Shown here piece by piece: positions 1-8,790 of a stretch of 33,294 nucleotides of DNA (positions are counted from its first letter, which is position 1; each line of letters starts with the position of its first letter). The position numbers and the translations under genes are program-made. The DNA comes from Deltaproteobacteria bacterium (GTDB lineage: Bacteria; Myxococcota_A; UBA9160; UBA4427): NCBI GenBank assembly GCA_019310385.1, contig JAFDEK010000037.1:1-33294 (forward strand), written 5' to 3'. A model generated the notes under the pieces. The model did not search any database, was not told where the DNA came from, and saw nothing but the letters and a program-made list of their open reading frames with translations.

Positions 1-2820
1 GACGACGCGGACGTCTGTACGGGGGTCGAGTTCTGCGACCCCGCGCTCGACTGCCAGCCCGGCGCACCCCTGGTGGTCGATGACGGCGTCGGCTGCACCA
101 ACGACAGCTGCGACCCGCTTCTGGGCGTCTCGAATGCGCCGGACCACTCGCTCTGCGACGACGCCAGCATCTGTACCGGGGCCGAGGTCTGCCATGCGGA
201 GCTCGACTGCCAGTCCGGCACACCCCTGGTGGTCGACGACGGCATTGGCTGCACCGACGATACCTGCGACCCGGTCCTGGGTGTCTTGCACGCGCCAGAC
301 GATTCGCTCTGTGACGACGCCAGCGTCTGTACCGGGATCGAGCTCTGCCATGCGACCCTCGACTGTCAGGCGGGCACACCCCTGGTGGTCGACGACGGCA
401 TCGCCTGCACGGACGACAGCTGCGACCCACTTCTGGGCGTCTCGAATGCGCCGGACCACTCCGTTTGCAGTGATGCCGATGCCTGTAACGGGACCGAGGT
501 CTGCGACGTGGCACTGCTCGGCTGTCGGGCGGACACGCCGCCCGTCGTGGACGACGGCATCGCCTGCACGGCCGACAGCTGCGACCCGCTTCTGGGCGTC
601 TCGAATGCGCCGAACCACTCCCTTTGCAGTGACGCCGACGCCTGTAACGGGATCGAGGTCTGCGATGCAGCGCTCGACTGCCAGTCGGTTACGCCGCCCG
701 TCGTCGACGACGGCATCGCCTGCACGGTCGATGCCTGCGACCCGGCCGTGGGCGTCTCGAACACGCCGGACCACACGGTCTGCGACGATGCGGACGTCTG
801 TACGGGGGTCGAGCTCTGTGACCCCGCGCTCGACTGCCAGCTCGGCACACCGCTGGTGGTCGACGACGGCATCGGCTGCACCAACGACAGCTGCGACCCG
901 CTCCTGGGCGTCTCGAGTGTGCCGGACGACTCGCTCTGCGACGACGCCAGCATCTGTACCGGGGTCGAGGTCTGCCATGCGGTGCTCGACTGCCAGCCGG
1001 GTACGCCGCTGGGGGTCGACGACGGCATTGGCTGCACCGACGACAGCTGCGACCCGGTCCTGGGCGTCTCGAATACGCCGGATGATTCGCTCTGCGACGA
1101 CGCCAGCGTCTGTACCGGGACCGAAGTCTGCCATGCGACGCTCGACTGTCAGGCGGGCACGCCGCTGGTGGTCGACGACGGCATTGGCTGCACGGACGAC
1201 AGCTGCGACCCGCTTCTGGGCGTCTCGAATGCGCCGGACCACTCCGTTTGCAGTGACGCCGACACCTGTAACGGGATCGAGGTCTGCGACGCGGAGCTCG
1301 ACTGCCAGGCGGGCACGCCGCCCGTCGTGGACGACGGCATCGCCTGCACTGGCGACAGCTGCGACCCGCTTCTGGGCGTCTCGAATACGCCGGACCACTC
1401 TGTCTGCAGTGACGGCGACGCCTGTAACGGGATCGAGCTCTGCGACCTCGCGCTCGACTGCCAGCCGGGTACCCCACCCATCGTGGACGACGGCATCGCC
1501 TGCACGAACGACAGCTGCAACCCCGTTCTGGGCGTCTCGAATACGCCGGACCACTCCGTCTGCAACGATTTCGATCTCTGTACCGGGATCGAGGTTTGCG
1601 ACCTGGCGCTCGGCTGTCAGCCGGGCCCGCCCCTGGACGTCGACGATGACATCGCGTGCACGACCGACAGCTGCATTCCCTTCGTGGGAATATTGAACCT
1701 TCCGGACGATTCGCTCTGTGACGACGAAAGCGTCTGTACCGGGGTCGAGTTCTGCAGTGGGATACTCGGCTGTCAGGCCGGCACGCCTCTTGATCTCGAC
1801 GACGGCGTCACCTGCACGGTCGACGACTGCCACCCCGTCCTGGGCCTGTCCCACACCCCGGACGATTCACGCTGTGACGACCTGAGCGTCTGTACCGGGG
1901 TCGAGGTCTGCCATGCGAATTTGGACTGTCAGGCCGGCACGCCCCTGGATGTCGACGACGCCATCCCCTGCACGGCCGACACCTGTGACCCCGTTCTGGG
2001 CGTCTCGAATACGCCGGACGACTCCCTCTGCAGCGACGCCGACGCCTGTAACGGGAGCGAGATCTGCGATCTAGCAATCCTCGCCTGTCGGGCGGGCACG
2101 CCGCCCGTCGTGGACGACGGCATCGCGTGCACCGAGGACAGCTGCGACCCCGCTCTGGGCGTCTCGAATACGCCCGACCACTCCCTTTGCAGTGATTCCG
2201 ACGCCTGTAACGGGATCGAGGTCTGCGATGTGGCGCGGGATTGGCAGCCGGTTGCGCCGCCCATCGTGGACGACGGCATCGCCTGCACGGTCGATGCCTG
2301 CGACCCGGCCGTGGGCGTCTCGAATACGCCGGACCACACGGCCTGCGACGATGCGGACGTCTGTACCGGGGTCGAGCTCTGCGATGCGGCGCTCGACTGC
2401 CAGCCGGGTACGCCGCTTGCGGTCGACGACGGCATTGGCTGCACCGACGACAGCTGCGACCCGCTCCTGGGCGTCTCGAATGCACCCGACCACACGGTCT
2501 GCGACGACGCCAGCGTCTGTACCGGGGTCGAGCTCTGCCATGCGGCGCTCGACTGCCAGCCGGGTACGCCGCTGGCGGTCGACGACGGCATTGGCTGCAC
2601 CGACGACAGCTGCGACCCGCTTCTGGGCGTCTCGAATGCGCCGGACGATTCGCTTTGCGACGATGCGGACGTCTGTAACGGGATCGAGCTCTGCGATGCG
2701 GAGCTCGACTGCCAGCCGGATACGCCGCCCGCCGTCGACGATGGCATCGATTGCACGATCGATAGCTGTGACCCGGTCCTGGGTGTCTCGAATGCGCCAG
2801 ACGACTCGGTCTGCGATGAC
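1..2820 (+). repeat. Tandem 156-bp coding repeats, about 18 copies
   Basis: The segment ctctgcgacgacgcc and its variants recur every 156 bases (for example near 151 and 307), giving a 52-residue period. Copies fall into alternating sub-types: those with CTG after the second Cys and a CHA motif (DDASVCTG...CHA) and those with CNG and a CDA motif (SDADACNG...CDA). This suggests that blocks larger than one unit were duplicated. The array runs off the left edge, so copy number is a minimum, and assemblies from short reads may have collapsed it. Confidence 0.9.
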
Positions 2821-3882
2821 GGGCTCTACTGCGACGGCGCGGAGACCTGCGAAACGGTCATCGGCTGTGTTGCGGGGACACCCCCGGACTGCAGCGACGG
2901 CGTGGGTTGTACCTTCGACACCTGCAACGAAGGAACGACTTCCTGCGACAATACGCCATCGGACATCCTCTGCGGCGGCGGCCCCTTCTGCGCGGGCGAT
3001 CGGAGCTGCGATGCGGCCCTCGACTGTCAGGATGGCCCGTCCCCCTGCAGCGGGGTCGAGTGGTGCGACGAGGCGGGCAACACCTGCCTCGCGGACGGGG
3101 ACGGCGATGCGGTGCCGGACGTGGACGACAACTGCACGATCGTCGCGAACTCGCTGCAGCAGGACACCAATGCCGACGGCTACGGTAACGTGTGCGATCC
3201 AGATGTGAACAACGACCTGGGTGTCGGAATTCCTGATTTCAACAGCCTTCGGTCGGTCTTCGGGACCGTGCTGGGTGATCCGGGCTACGACCCGGACGCG
3301 GACTTCAACTCGGACGACGCGATCGGCCTCCCGGACCTCAACATCATCCGGAGCTTCTTTGGGGGACCACCGGGTCCGTCGGGTCTGGCCTGCGCCGGAA
3401 CCCCCGGCTGTGAGGGTCCCAGCCGCTGCGCCCACGACGTCTGCGAGGAGGGGGGTGCGCTCGATCCCAGCTGCGACGATCCCTGCGTCGCCGATCTCTG
3501 CGACCAGAACCCCTCTTGCTGCGACGACCTCGGGGGCAGCTGGAACAGCGTCTGTGTCCAGGATGTGGCTACCGTCTGCGGCCGCACCTGCTTCGACCCG
3601 GTAGGCGGCTGGGACATGTTCGTCGACTGGGACTGCAACGGACTCCCGGACAGCTCGGACTTGACGATCAATGGGAACGGCACCTTCTCGGCGTCGAGTG
3701 GCTTCGACGGGCCCTGGCTCCTGGTCGGAGACCAGATCATGCTCGACGCCGATCCCCCCTCCACGACGGTCTTCACCGGAAGAATCGCCCAGGGCAGCGA
3801 TTACATGAGTGGCACCCTGTTGACCGAAACCGGCAGCAGCGGCTGCTGGGAAGCGAGCTGGGTCGGCGCCGAGGCCGACTAG
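1..3882 (+). CDS. Giant secreted Cys-rich repeat protein with TSP3/dockerin-like Ca motifs (5' partial)
   Basis: The reading frame is open from base 1, so the gene begins outside the window; at least 1293 codons are present. Bases 1 to about 2820 encode about 18 copies of a 52-residue unit with six cysteines (pattern CDDxxxCTGxExC..LDC, then VDDGIxCTDDSCDP). A degenerate Cys-rich stretch follows to about 3080. Around 3091-3135 lies a thrombospondin type 3 style motif (DGDGDAVPDVDDNC), and around 3190-3370 two dockerin-like loops (DVNNDLGVGIPDFN and DFNSDDAIGLPDLN), both typical of calcium binding. A further Cys-rich segment and a short beta-type C-terminal domain end the protein. Such acidic, disulfide-rich proteins are usually exported and attached to or released from the cell surface in Myxococcota, Planctomycetes and related bacteria; the function is unknown. 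One repeat near 2241 has Trp (tgg) where the others have Cys. No sorting signal is obvious at the C terminus. Confidence 0.85.
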   Translation, partial: DDADVCTGVEFCDPALDCQPGAPLVVDDGVGCTNDSCDPLLGVSNAPDHSLCDDASICTGAEVCHAELDCQSGTPLVVDDGIGCTDDTCDPVLGVLHAPDDSLCDDASVCTGIELCHATLDCQAGTPLVVDDGIACTDDSCDPLLGVSNAPDHSVCSDADACNGTEVCDVALLGCRADTPPVVDDGIACTADSCDPLLGVSNAPNHSLCSDADACNGIEVCDAALDCQSVTPPVVDDGIACTVDACDPAVGVSNTPDHTVCDDADVCTGVELCDPALDCQLGTPLVVDDGIGCTNDSCDPLLGVSSVPDDSLCDDASICTGVEVCHAVLDCQPGTPLGVDDGIGCTDDSCDPVLGVSNTPDDSLCDDASVCTGTEVCHATLDCQAGTPLVVDDGIGCTDDSCDPLLGVSNAPDHSVCSDADTCNGIEVCDAELDCQAGTPPVVDDGIACTGDSCDPLLGVSNTPDHSVCSDGDACNGIELCDLALDCQPGTPPIVDDGIACTNDSCNPVLGVSNTPDHSVCNDFDLCTGIEVCDLALGCQPGPPLDVDDDIACTTDSCIPFVGILNLPDDSLCDDESVCTGVEFCSGILGCQAGTPLDLDDGVTCTVDDCHPVLGLSHTPDDSRCDDLSVCTGVEVCHANLDCQAGTPLDVDDAIPCTADTCDPVLGVSNTPDDSLCSDADACNGSEICDLAILACRAGTPPVVDDGIACTEDSCDPALGVSNTPDHSLCSDSDACNGIEVCDVARDWQPVAPPIVDDGIACTVDACDPAVGVSNTPDHTACDDADVCTGVELCDAALDCQPGTPLAVDDGIGCTDDSCDPLLGVSNAPDHTVCDDASVCTGVELCHAALDCQPGTPLAVDDGIGCTDDSCDPLLGVSNAPDDSLCDDADVCNGIELCDAELDCQPDTPPAVDDGIDCTIDSCDPVLGVSNAPDDSVCDDGLYCDGAETCETVIGCVAGTPPDCSDGVGCTFDTCNEGTTSCDNTPSDILCGGGPFCAGDRSCDAALDCQDGPSPCSGVEWCDEAGNTCLADGDGDAVPDVDDNCTIVANSLQQDTNADGYGNVCDPDVNNDLGVGIPDFNSLRSVFGTVLGDPGYDPDADFNSDDAIGLPDLNIIRSFFGGPPGPSGLACAGTPGCEGPSRCAHDVCEEGGALDPSCDDPCVADLCDQNPSCCDDLGGSWNSVCVQDVATVCGRTCFDPVGGWDMFVDWDCNGLPDSSDLTINGNGTFSASSGFDGPWLLVGDQIMLDADPPSTTVFTGRIAQGSDYMSGTLLTETGSSGCWEASWVGAEAD

Positions 3883-4003
3883 GCTGCTACCCCACCCACC
3901 CCGTCAGGCGGGAACCGATGGCCTACGATAAGCCCGGGCGGGGCTGAGCCTCCGCCTGTTCGCGCTCTCAGCGAAGCGGACCGAAGCGGGAGGAAGCAAG
4001 AGC

Positions 4004-4792
4004 ATGGGACGCCTGGACGGGAAGGTGGGGATGGTGACGGCGGGCGCTACGGGGATCGGCCTGGGCTGCGCCCAGGCGATCGTGAGCGAGGGCGGCAAGG
4101 TGATGATCTGCGCCCGCCGCGAGGAGGTGCTGAAGGAGGCCGCAGAGCAACTCGGCCCCAACGCGGATTGGGTGGCGTGTGACGTCACCGACGACGCTTC
4201 CGTGGACGCCGCGGTCAGCGCGACGGTCGAGCGCCTCGGTCCGCTGAGCCTGGCCGTCAACTCCGCGGGAATGGGGATGGCGTCTCCCATCCTCGAGCTC
4301 CCCACCGATCAGTTCGAGTCGAACATCGATACGAACCTCACCGGTACCTTCCGCTGCATTCGCGCCCAGGCGCGTGCCATGAAGGAGGCCGGAGGCGGCA
4401 GCATCGTGAACATCAGCTCGATCGCGGGCGCCCTGACCCACCCGTGGATGAGCGCCTACTGCGTCTCCAAGGCCGGTGTCAACATGCTCACCCAGTGCGC
4501 GGCCGACGAGCTGGGTGAGCTCGACATCCGCGTCAACGCCGTCATGCCCGGCGTCGTGCACACCCCCATGGCGAGCATGCTCGCCGACAACGAGGTCTCG
4601 CGGGAGGAGTACCTGCGCCTCATGCCCATCTCGCGCATCGGCAATCCCGAAGACGTCGGCGCCATGGTGGGCTTCCTGCTCTCCGACGAGGCGAGCTGGA
4701 TCACGGGCCAGATCATCGGCGTCGACGGCGGTCACACCATCCGCAAGGGGCCGAACCTGGTGCCGCTCTTCAAGCAGTTCATGGGCGCCTAG
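4004..4792 (+). CDS. Short-chain dehydrogenase/reductase (classical SDR)
   Basis: A 262-residue NAD(P)-dependent oxidoreductase with all classical SDR marks: cofactor motif TAGATGIG at residues 12-19, NSAG at 86-89, Asn111, Ser138/139 and the catalytic Y152-x3-K156 (YCVSK), and a C-terminal GQIIGVDGGHT segment. A good ribosome binding site (gggaggaag) precedes the ATG by about 7 bases. It is monocistronic in appearance and faces the convergent acyltransferase gene. SDRs of this kind oxidise or reduce secondary alcohols, often on steroids, acyl-CoAs or other lipids. The neighbouring steroid-ring genes make a hydroxysteroid or hydroxyacyl substrate plausible, but the sequence alone does not fix it. 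Confidence 0.9.
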   Translation: MGRLDGKVGMVTAGATGIGLGCAQAIVSEGGKVMICARREEVLKEAAEQLGPNADWVACDVTDDASVDAAVSATVERLGPLSLAVNSAGMGMASPILELPTDQFESNIDTNLTGTFRCIRAQARAMKEAGGGSIVNISSIAGALTHPWMSAYCVSKAGVNMLTQCAADELGELDIRVNAVMPGVVHTPMASMLADNEVSREEYLRLMPISRIGNPEDVGAMVGFLLSDEASWITGQIIGVDGGHTIRKGPNLVPLFKQFMGA

Positions 4793-4823
4793 GGCGGCCT
4801 CGATCCGTCTGCGCTTCCGGGTA

Positions 4824-5798
4824 TCACGCGCCGACGAGTAGCTTCGATCGGCTCCCGAGTGATCGCCGGGCCAGAAGCGCCAATGCGATGGGAAGCGCCA
4901 GCCCGACCGCGGTGAGCAGTGGGATGTGGAGCGCGGGCGGCGTTCCTCGCAGGGCGGGGAGCAGGGCCAGGATCACGGCCGGGTGGTAGAGGTAGATGGT
5001 GAGGCTCGATTCCGAGAGGACCCGGACCAGGGCGGATACGTGAAGCGTCCGTGTGAGTAGCACCACCGCCGTCACGACGGACAGTGTATAGGCGGTGCGG
5101 ACGAGGCCGATGCTCTGGCCGGGCAGCCGCGTTCCCGTGGTGGCGAGCCAGGCGAAGATGCCGAGAGCGCAGAGCCCCCACACGAGGGCGCGATGGCGGT
5201 CCACGAAGGCGCGCAGCTCGCCCAGATAGAGGGCCGCGAGCCATCCGGTCAGGAAGTAGCCCACGTGGTGGATCGGGTTGCGAAAGGTCCAGTAGGTTGC
5301 GTGGGTCAGGCGCAGCTCGGGGTAGAAGGCCGAGATCACCGAGTAGGTGCAGAGCAGCGCGAGCAGGAGCAAGAGTGCGCGCCGGCTCATGCGCGAGAAG
5401 GGCCAGATGAGCACGACGAAGACGGCGAGCAGCCAGATGAAGTAGTAGAGCGCCATGGTGCCGCCGGTCGCGACGCGGAAGGCGAGGTTCTCGGGTGACT
5501 TCACGGGACTGAAGCCGAGCAGGACCACTACCGCGGAGGCGACGAGGTAGGGGACTACGATGCGGTTCAGGCGCCTCCCCACCTCCCGCCAGGGCGCCGG
5601 GGCGCTGCGGCAGTAGAGGAAGCCCGAGACGATCAGGAAGCTCGGAACGTGGAAGGCAAAGAGCTTCTGGCGCAGCAGCTGCTCGAAGAGGCTCGCCTGC
5701 ACGCCGAAGAGATTCGGGCCGGCGTGCTGCACCACGACCCCCACGATGGCGAGGGCCTTGACGAAGTCGACGGCGGCGTAGCGACGGCTCGCGTTCAC
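4824..5798 (-). CDS. Membrane acyltransferase 3 family protein
   Basis: A 324-residue polytopic membrane protein. The N terminus has the family pattern of a charged start followed by DFVKALAIVGVVVQHAG, where the His in the first helix is the expected catalytic or acceptor-site residue. It continues with FHVPSFLIVSGFLY, the usual second motif of the acyltransferase 3 (OafA/YrhL-like) family. About ten hydrophobic helices follow, ending in an Arg-rich tail. These enzymes O-acetylate or O-acylate cell-surface sugars, peptidoglycan or exported metabolites, using a cytoplasmic acyl donor. The gene lies 36 bases upstream of the beta-barrel gene on the same strand; a functional link is not evident. 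The target cannot be inferred. Confidence 0.85.
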   Translation of the reverse strand: MNASRRYAAVDFVKALAIVGVVVQHAGPNLFGVQASLFEQLLRQKLFAFHVPSFLIVSGFLYCRSAPAPWREVGRRLNRIVVPYLVASAVVVLLGFSPVKSPENLAFRVATGGTMALYYFIWLLAVFVVLIWPFSRMSRRALLLLLALLCTYSVISAFYPELRLTHATYWTFRNPIHHVGYFLTGWLAALYLGELRAFVDRHRALVWGLCALGIFAWLATTGTRLPGQSIGLVRTAYTLSVVTAVVLLTRTLHVSALVRVLSESSLTIYLYHPAVILALLPALRGTPPALHIPLLTAVGLALPIALALLARRSLGSRSKLLVGA

Positions 5799-5834
5799 AT
5801 CACCCGACCGCTGGCAACCGCGCAGCGGCTATCT

Positions 5835-6482
5835 CTAGAAGCCCTGCCAGTTCCAGTTGAAGGAGAGGCCGACGTTCCAGTAGTCCAAGCCGTCGAGGTT
5901 GCCGGTGGGGATGTTGTAGGTACCGTCGGCGGTGAGGGAGATCTGCTCGGTGATCCAGATGTCCGTGCCCACGCCCATCTTGCCCGCGAAGGCGACGGCG
6001 GTCTGGATGCTGAGATCCGGAGCGAACATGACGCCCATTCCGCCCGTGGCGTAGGGCTGCAGCCGGCCTTGCAGCACGCCATCCAGGAGGGCGTGGAAGG
6101 GAAATACTTTGACGTTGGCGGTGAGGAGGTGGCTGTCGGTCTTCTCCCGGCCGTCTAGTGCATCGGGAGGGGGCGGATCGGCGGGAATTTCCCAAACCGT
6201 CAGCCACTCGTACTGGACGTAGTAGGCCAGGTAGTGGTTCGCCCGGGCGCCCAGGCGGGTGGTCAGACCGGCCGCGTTGGTGGGGTCGTCGACGACGTCG
6301 AAGCTGCCGCTCCGATCGCCGCCGATGTGGTCCTTGAACTGCTCGATCCCGTAGGTGCCCCCGATCGAGACGAAGGTGGTGTTCTCCGAGAACACGCTGG
6401 GCTCGTCGTCCTCGGCCCAGGCGGGCCCGCACAAGAGCGTGAGAAAGGTGAGGCTCGCTACCAGTCTTCGTCGCATCGTCAT
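5835..6482 (-). CDS. Small outer-membrane beta-barrel protein
   Basis: A 215-residue protein with a classical signal peptide (MTMRRRLVASLTFLTLLCG, cleavage probably after AWA). The mature part shows alternating hydrophobic and polar beta-strand patterning with many Gly and aromatic residues and ends in NWNWQGF, with the terminal Phe typical of BAM-recognised barrels. The start is supported by gagaagga about 5 bases before the ATG; an alternative ATG lies two codons in. It resembles OmpA/OmpW-size porin-like barrels of about eight strands, but I cannot assign a family. The insertion DPPPPDALDGREK looks like an extracellular loop. Confidence 0.75.
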   Translation of the reverse strand: MTMRRRLVASLTFLTLLCGPAWAEDDEPSVFSENTTFVSIGGTYGIEQFKDHIGGDRSGSFDVVDDPTNAAGLTTRLGARANHYLAYYVQYEWLTVWEIPADPPPPDALDGREKTDSHLLTANVKVFPFHALLDGVLQGRLQPYATGGMGVMFAPDLSIQTAVAFAGKMGVGTDIWITEQISLTADGTYNIPTGNLDGLDYWNVGLSFNWNWQGF

Positions 6483-6584
6483 CGATCCTTCTCCGCCCGG
6501 GTCCGCCAGTGAACCCCCGGATTAAGGTTCTACACCATTCCAGCCCGCGCAGGGAACCAAAAGCGGAGATTCGCGGCCGGAGTG

Positions 6585-6608
6585 CCCCACGGGTGAGACG
6601 CCGTGGGG
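6585..6608. other. Perfect 7-bp inverted repeat between the beta-barrel gene and ipdF
   Basis: ccccacg at 6585-6591 is mirrored by cgtgggg at 6602-6608 with a 10-base loop. It lies just past the ipdF stop codon and could help end transcription. No T-run follows on the minus strand, so it is not a clear intrinsic terminator. Confidence 0.3.
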
Positions 6609-6627
6609 ATTTGGCCCGTAGATTCGC

Positions 6628-7410
6628 TCAAGCCCGTTGGCTCGAGACCGCGACCACCTCGCCCGTCATGTAGGAGGAGTAGTCGCTGGCCAGGAACACC
6701 ATGACGTTGGCGACCTCCCAGGGCTGGGCGCCCCGGCCGTAGGCCTCCTGGGCCTCGAGGGCCTCGAGCTGCTCCTTCGGTGTGGTCTTCTCGAGGAAGG
6801 GATGGGTGGCGAAGCTGGGCGAGACGGCGTTGATCCGCACTCCGTGCTCGGCGACTTCGAGGGCCGAGCAGCGAGTGAGCGCCATGACGCCCGCCTTGGC
6901 AGCCGCGTAGTGGGCCTGCCCCTTCTGGGCGCGCCAGCCCAGCACCGAGGCGTTGTTCACGATGACACCGCGCCCCCGCTCGATCATGTGGGGCAGCACC
7001 GCGCGGGTCATGCGGAAGGTGCTGTTCAGGGTGACGTCGATGACCCGGCTCCACTCGTCGTCCTGCATGTCGACCACGTCGCAGGTGCCGCCGAGGCCGG
7101 CGTTGTTGATCAAGACGTCGATGTGCCCGAGCTCGTCGATGCCCGCCTGAACGAGGGCGCGCACCTCTTCCTCCTGGGTCACGTTGCACAGGCGGAAGGG
7201 GACCGGTGTGCCACCGATCTTCTCGAGGGCCTCTGCGGCCTCGCCGAGTCGTCGCTCGTGGAGGTCGCTGATCAGTACCCGGGCGCCCTCTTCGACGCAG
7301 CGCTTCGCGGCCGCGAAGCCGATGCCCGCGCCAGCGGCGGCCGTGACGAGGATGTTCTTGCCCGCGAGAAGGTCGTGGCCCTCCACGTAGGGGGGAGGCG
7401 TCTTGCTCAT
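6628..7410 (-). CDS. ipdF: IpdF-like SDR, steroid HIP-CoA pathway (5-hydroxy/5-oxo step)
   Basis: A 260-residue SDR with TAAAGAGIG in the Rossmann fold, NNAG at 102-105, Ser155, and the catalytic Y168-x3-K172 (YAAAK). By recalled similarity it matches mycobacterial IpdF (Rv3559c) closely, including ISDLHERRLGE, VIVNNASVLGWRAQ, ALTRCSALEV and the distinctive C terminus SSYMTGEVVAVSSQRA. IpdF interconverts the 5-hydroxy and 5-oxo forms of the methylhexahydroindane-propionyl-CoA derived from steroid rings C and D. It lies 40 bases downstream of the fadE30 homologue on the same strand, as in the KstR2 regulon, and the pair is probably one operon. A GGAG lies about 11 bases before the ATG. The name rests on remembered sequence, not a search. 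Confidence 0.85.
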   Translation of the reverse strand: MSKTPPPYVEGHDLLAGKNILVTAAAGAGIGFAAAKRCVEEGARVLISDLHERRLGEAAEALEKIGGTPVPFRLCNVTQEEEVRALVQAGIDELGHIDVLINNAGLGGTCDVVDMQDDEWSRVIDVTLNSTFRMTRAVLPHMIERGRGVIVNNASVLGWRAQKGQAHYAAAKAGVMALTRCSALEVAEHGVRINAVSPSFATHPFLEKTTPKEQLEALEAQEAYGRGAQPWEVANVMVFLASDYSSYMTGEVVAVSSQRA

Positions 7411-7449
7411 GGATTCGAGTCTCCGCTGCTGGATCAGGAGCGCCGCGGC

Positions 7450-8637
7450 TCAAGAGGGCCGCGGCTCGCGGGGCAGGCCCAGTGCCCGCTCGCTGATGAT
7501 GTTGCGCTGGATCTCGTTGGAGCCCGCGTAGATGGTGTCGGAGCGGGCGAAGAGATACATGCGCTGCAGACCGCTGAGCTCGTAGGGTGCACCGTCGGCG
7601 ATCTCGCCCCGGGCGCCCAGCACGTCCATGGCGAGCTTGCCGAGGCTGCGGTGCCAGGTGGCCCAGAAGATCTTGGTGATCATGGCCTCGCGGCCGGGCG
7701 CCGCGCCCTCGGCGGCGCTCAGGGAACGCAGGGCATTGTAGCGTTGCAGGCGCAGGCCGATCCAGGCGTCGGCGATGCGCTGGCGCATGACCGGGTCCTC
7801 GGATTTCCCGTTCTCCTTGGCGATACGGATGATCTCGTCGAGCTCGTTATGGAAGAGCATCTGCTGGCCCAGGGTCGAGGCGCCGCGCTCGAAGTCGAGG
7901 GTCCCCATGGAGACCTTCCAGCCGCCGTTCACGTTGCCGACGATGTTCTCCTCCGCCGTGCGGGCATCGTTGAAGAACACCTCGCTGAATTCCGAATCCC
8001 CGGTCATCTGCTCGATGGGGCGCACCTCGACGCCCTCCTGGCGCATGGGGACCAGGATGTAGGAGATGCCCTTGTGCTTGGGCTTGGCGTCGGGGTCCGT
8101 GCGGCACACCACGAAGCACCAGTCGGACCAGGCTGCGCCGGAGGTCCACACCTTCTGGCCGTTGAGCACCCACTCGCCGCCGACGAGCTCCGCGCGGGTC
8201 TTGACGTTGGCGAGGTCCGAGCCCGCGTCGGGCTCCGAGTAGCCCTGACACCAGATCGTTTCACCACTAAGGATGCCGGGGATGAAGCGCTTCTTCTGCT
8301 CCTCGCTGCCGAAGTGGATCACCGTGGGGCCCAGCAGCCCTTCACCGATGTGGCCGACCCGGCCGGGGCCCCTGGCCCGGGCGTACTCCTCGTAGAAAAT
8401 CACCTGCTGGTTGAGGCTGAGGTCCCGGCCGCCCACCTCCTTGGGGAAGGCGATGCCGATCCAGCCGTCGGCGCCCATCTTCTTCTCCCAGGCGTGGCGC
8501 TCCTCGAAGAGCGCGTGCTCGTCGCCCGGGCCTCCGCGTCCCTTCACCACGGCGAACTCGCCGCTGAGGTTGTCGGCCAGCCACTGCGAGAACTCCTTGC
8601 GGAAGGCCTCGTCCTCTTCGCTGAAGCGTGTGTTCAT
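7450..8637 (-). CDS. fadE30: FadE30-like acyl-CoA dehydrogenase (steroid ring degradation)
   Basis: A 395-residue flavin-dependent acyl-CoA dehydrogenase. The family signature WCQGYSEPDAGSDLA and the C-terminal signature DTIYAGSNEIQRNIISER are intact. Similarity to mycobacterial FadE30 (Rv3560c) is recalled over the N-terminal GEFAVVKGRGGPGDEH, the HIGEGLLGP region, FERGASTLGQQ and the C terminus ALGLPREPR. FadE30 introduces the double bond into the propionyl side chain of 5-hydroxy-HIC-CoA during catabolism of steroid rings C and D. The gene is divergent from fadD3 with 153 bases between them and is followed by ipdF, the same arrangement as in M. tuberculosis. Length is normal, with no damage seen. 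Confidence 0.82.
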   Translation of the reverse strand: MNTRFSEEDEAFRKEFSQWLADNLSGEFAVVKGRGGPGDEHALFEERHAWEKKMGADGWIGIAFPKEVGGRDLSLNQQVIFYEEYARARGPGRVGHIGEGLLGPTVIHFGSEEQKKRFIPGILSGETIWCQGYSEPDAGSDLANVKTRAELVGGEWVLNGQKVWTSGAAWSDWCFVVCRTDPDAKPKHKGISYILVPMRQEGVEVRPIEQMTGDSEFSEVFFNDARTAEENIVGNVNGGWKVSMGTLDFERGASTLGQQMLFHNELDEIIRIAKENGKSEDPVMRQRIADAWIGLRLQRYNALRSLSAAEGAAPGREAMITKIFWATWHRSLGKLAMDVLGARGEIADGAPYELSGLQRMYLFARSDTIYAGSNEIQRNIISERALGLPREPRPS

Positions 8638-8790
8638 CGGGTCCGCCGGGGTGCCCTGAGACCGCTCGCGCGGCGGGCGACACTGCCATGGATTCTGGAG
8701 GAAAGCTATAAATTACGATAGGATACGGCCCGCCTGCAAGGCTCCGGAACGCCTTCCGGGTCCCTGATCGCCGAAACGGAGCCCCGTCCC
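8638..8790. promoter_or_regulatory. Divergent promoter region between fadE30 and fadD3
   Basis: This 153-base gap must hold the promoters of both transcription units. It contains a short AT-rich island at about 8703-8725 (gctataaattacgatagg) in otherwise GC-rich DNA, a natural place for a -10 element. I see no copy of the mycobacterial KstR2 operator pattern and no strong palindrome, so the regulator here is probably different. Confidence 0.4.

Noticed and set aside
1-2820. CRISPR array or mobile-element repeats
   Set aside because: The 156-bp units are coding throughout, contiguous, and have no spacer structure.
366-3435. Several long minus-strand open frames (223, 262, 225, 275 and 454 residues) and plus-strand alternates (538 and 338 residues) in the first 3.4 kb
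   Set aside because: They mirror the Cys-rich repeat gene in other frames, are repetitive low-complexity Arg/Ser/Val-rich sequence, and lack ribosome sites; the frame open from base 1 has sensible protein features.
6637-8721. 694-residue plus-strand open frame
   Set aside because: It is antisense to ipdF and fadE30, both of which have full family motifs; the frame is open only because of GC-rich codon use.
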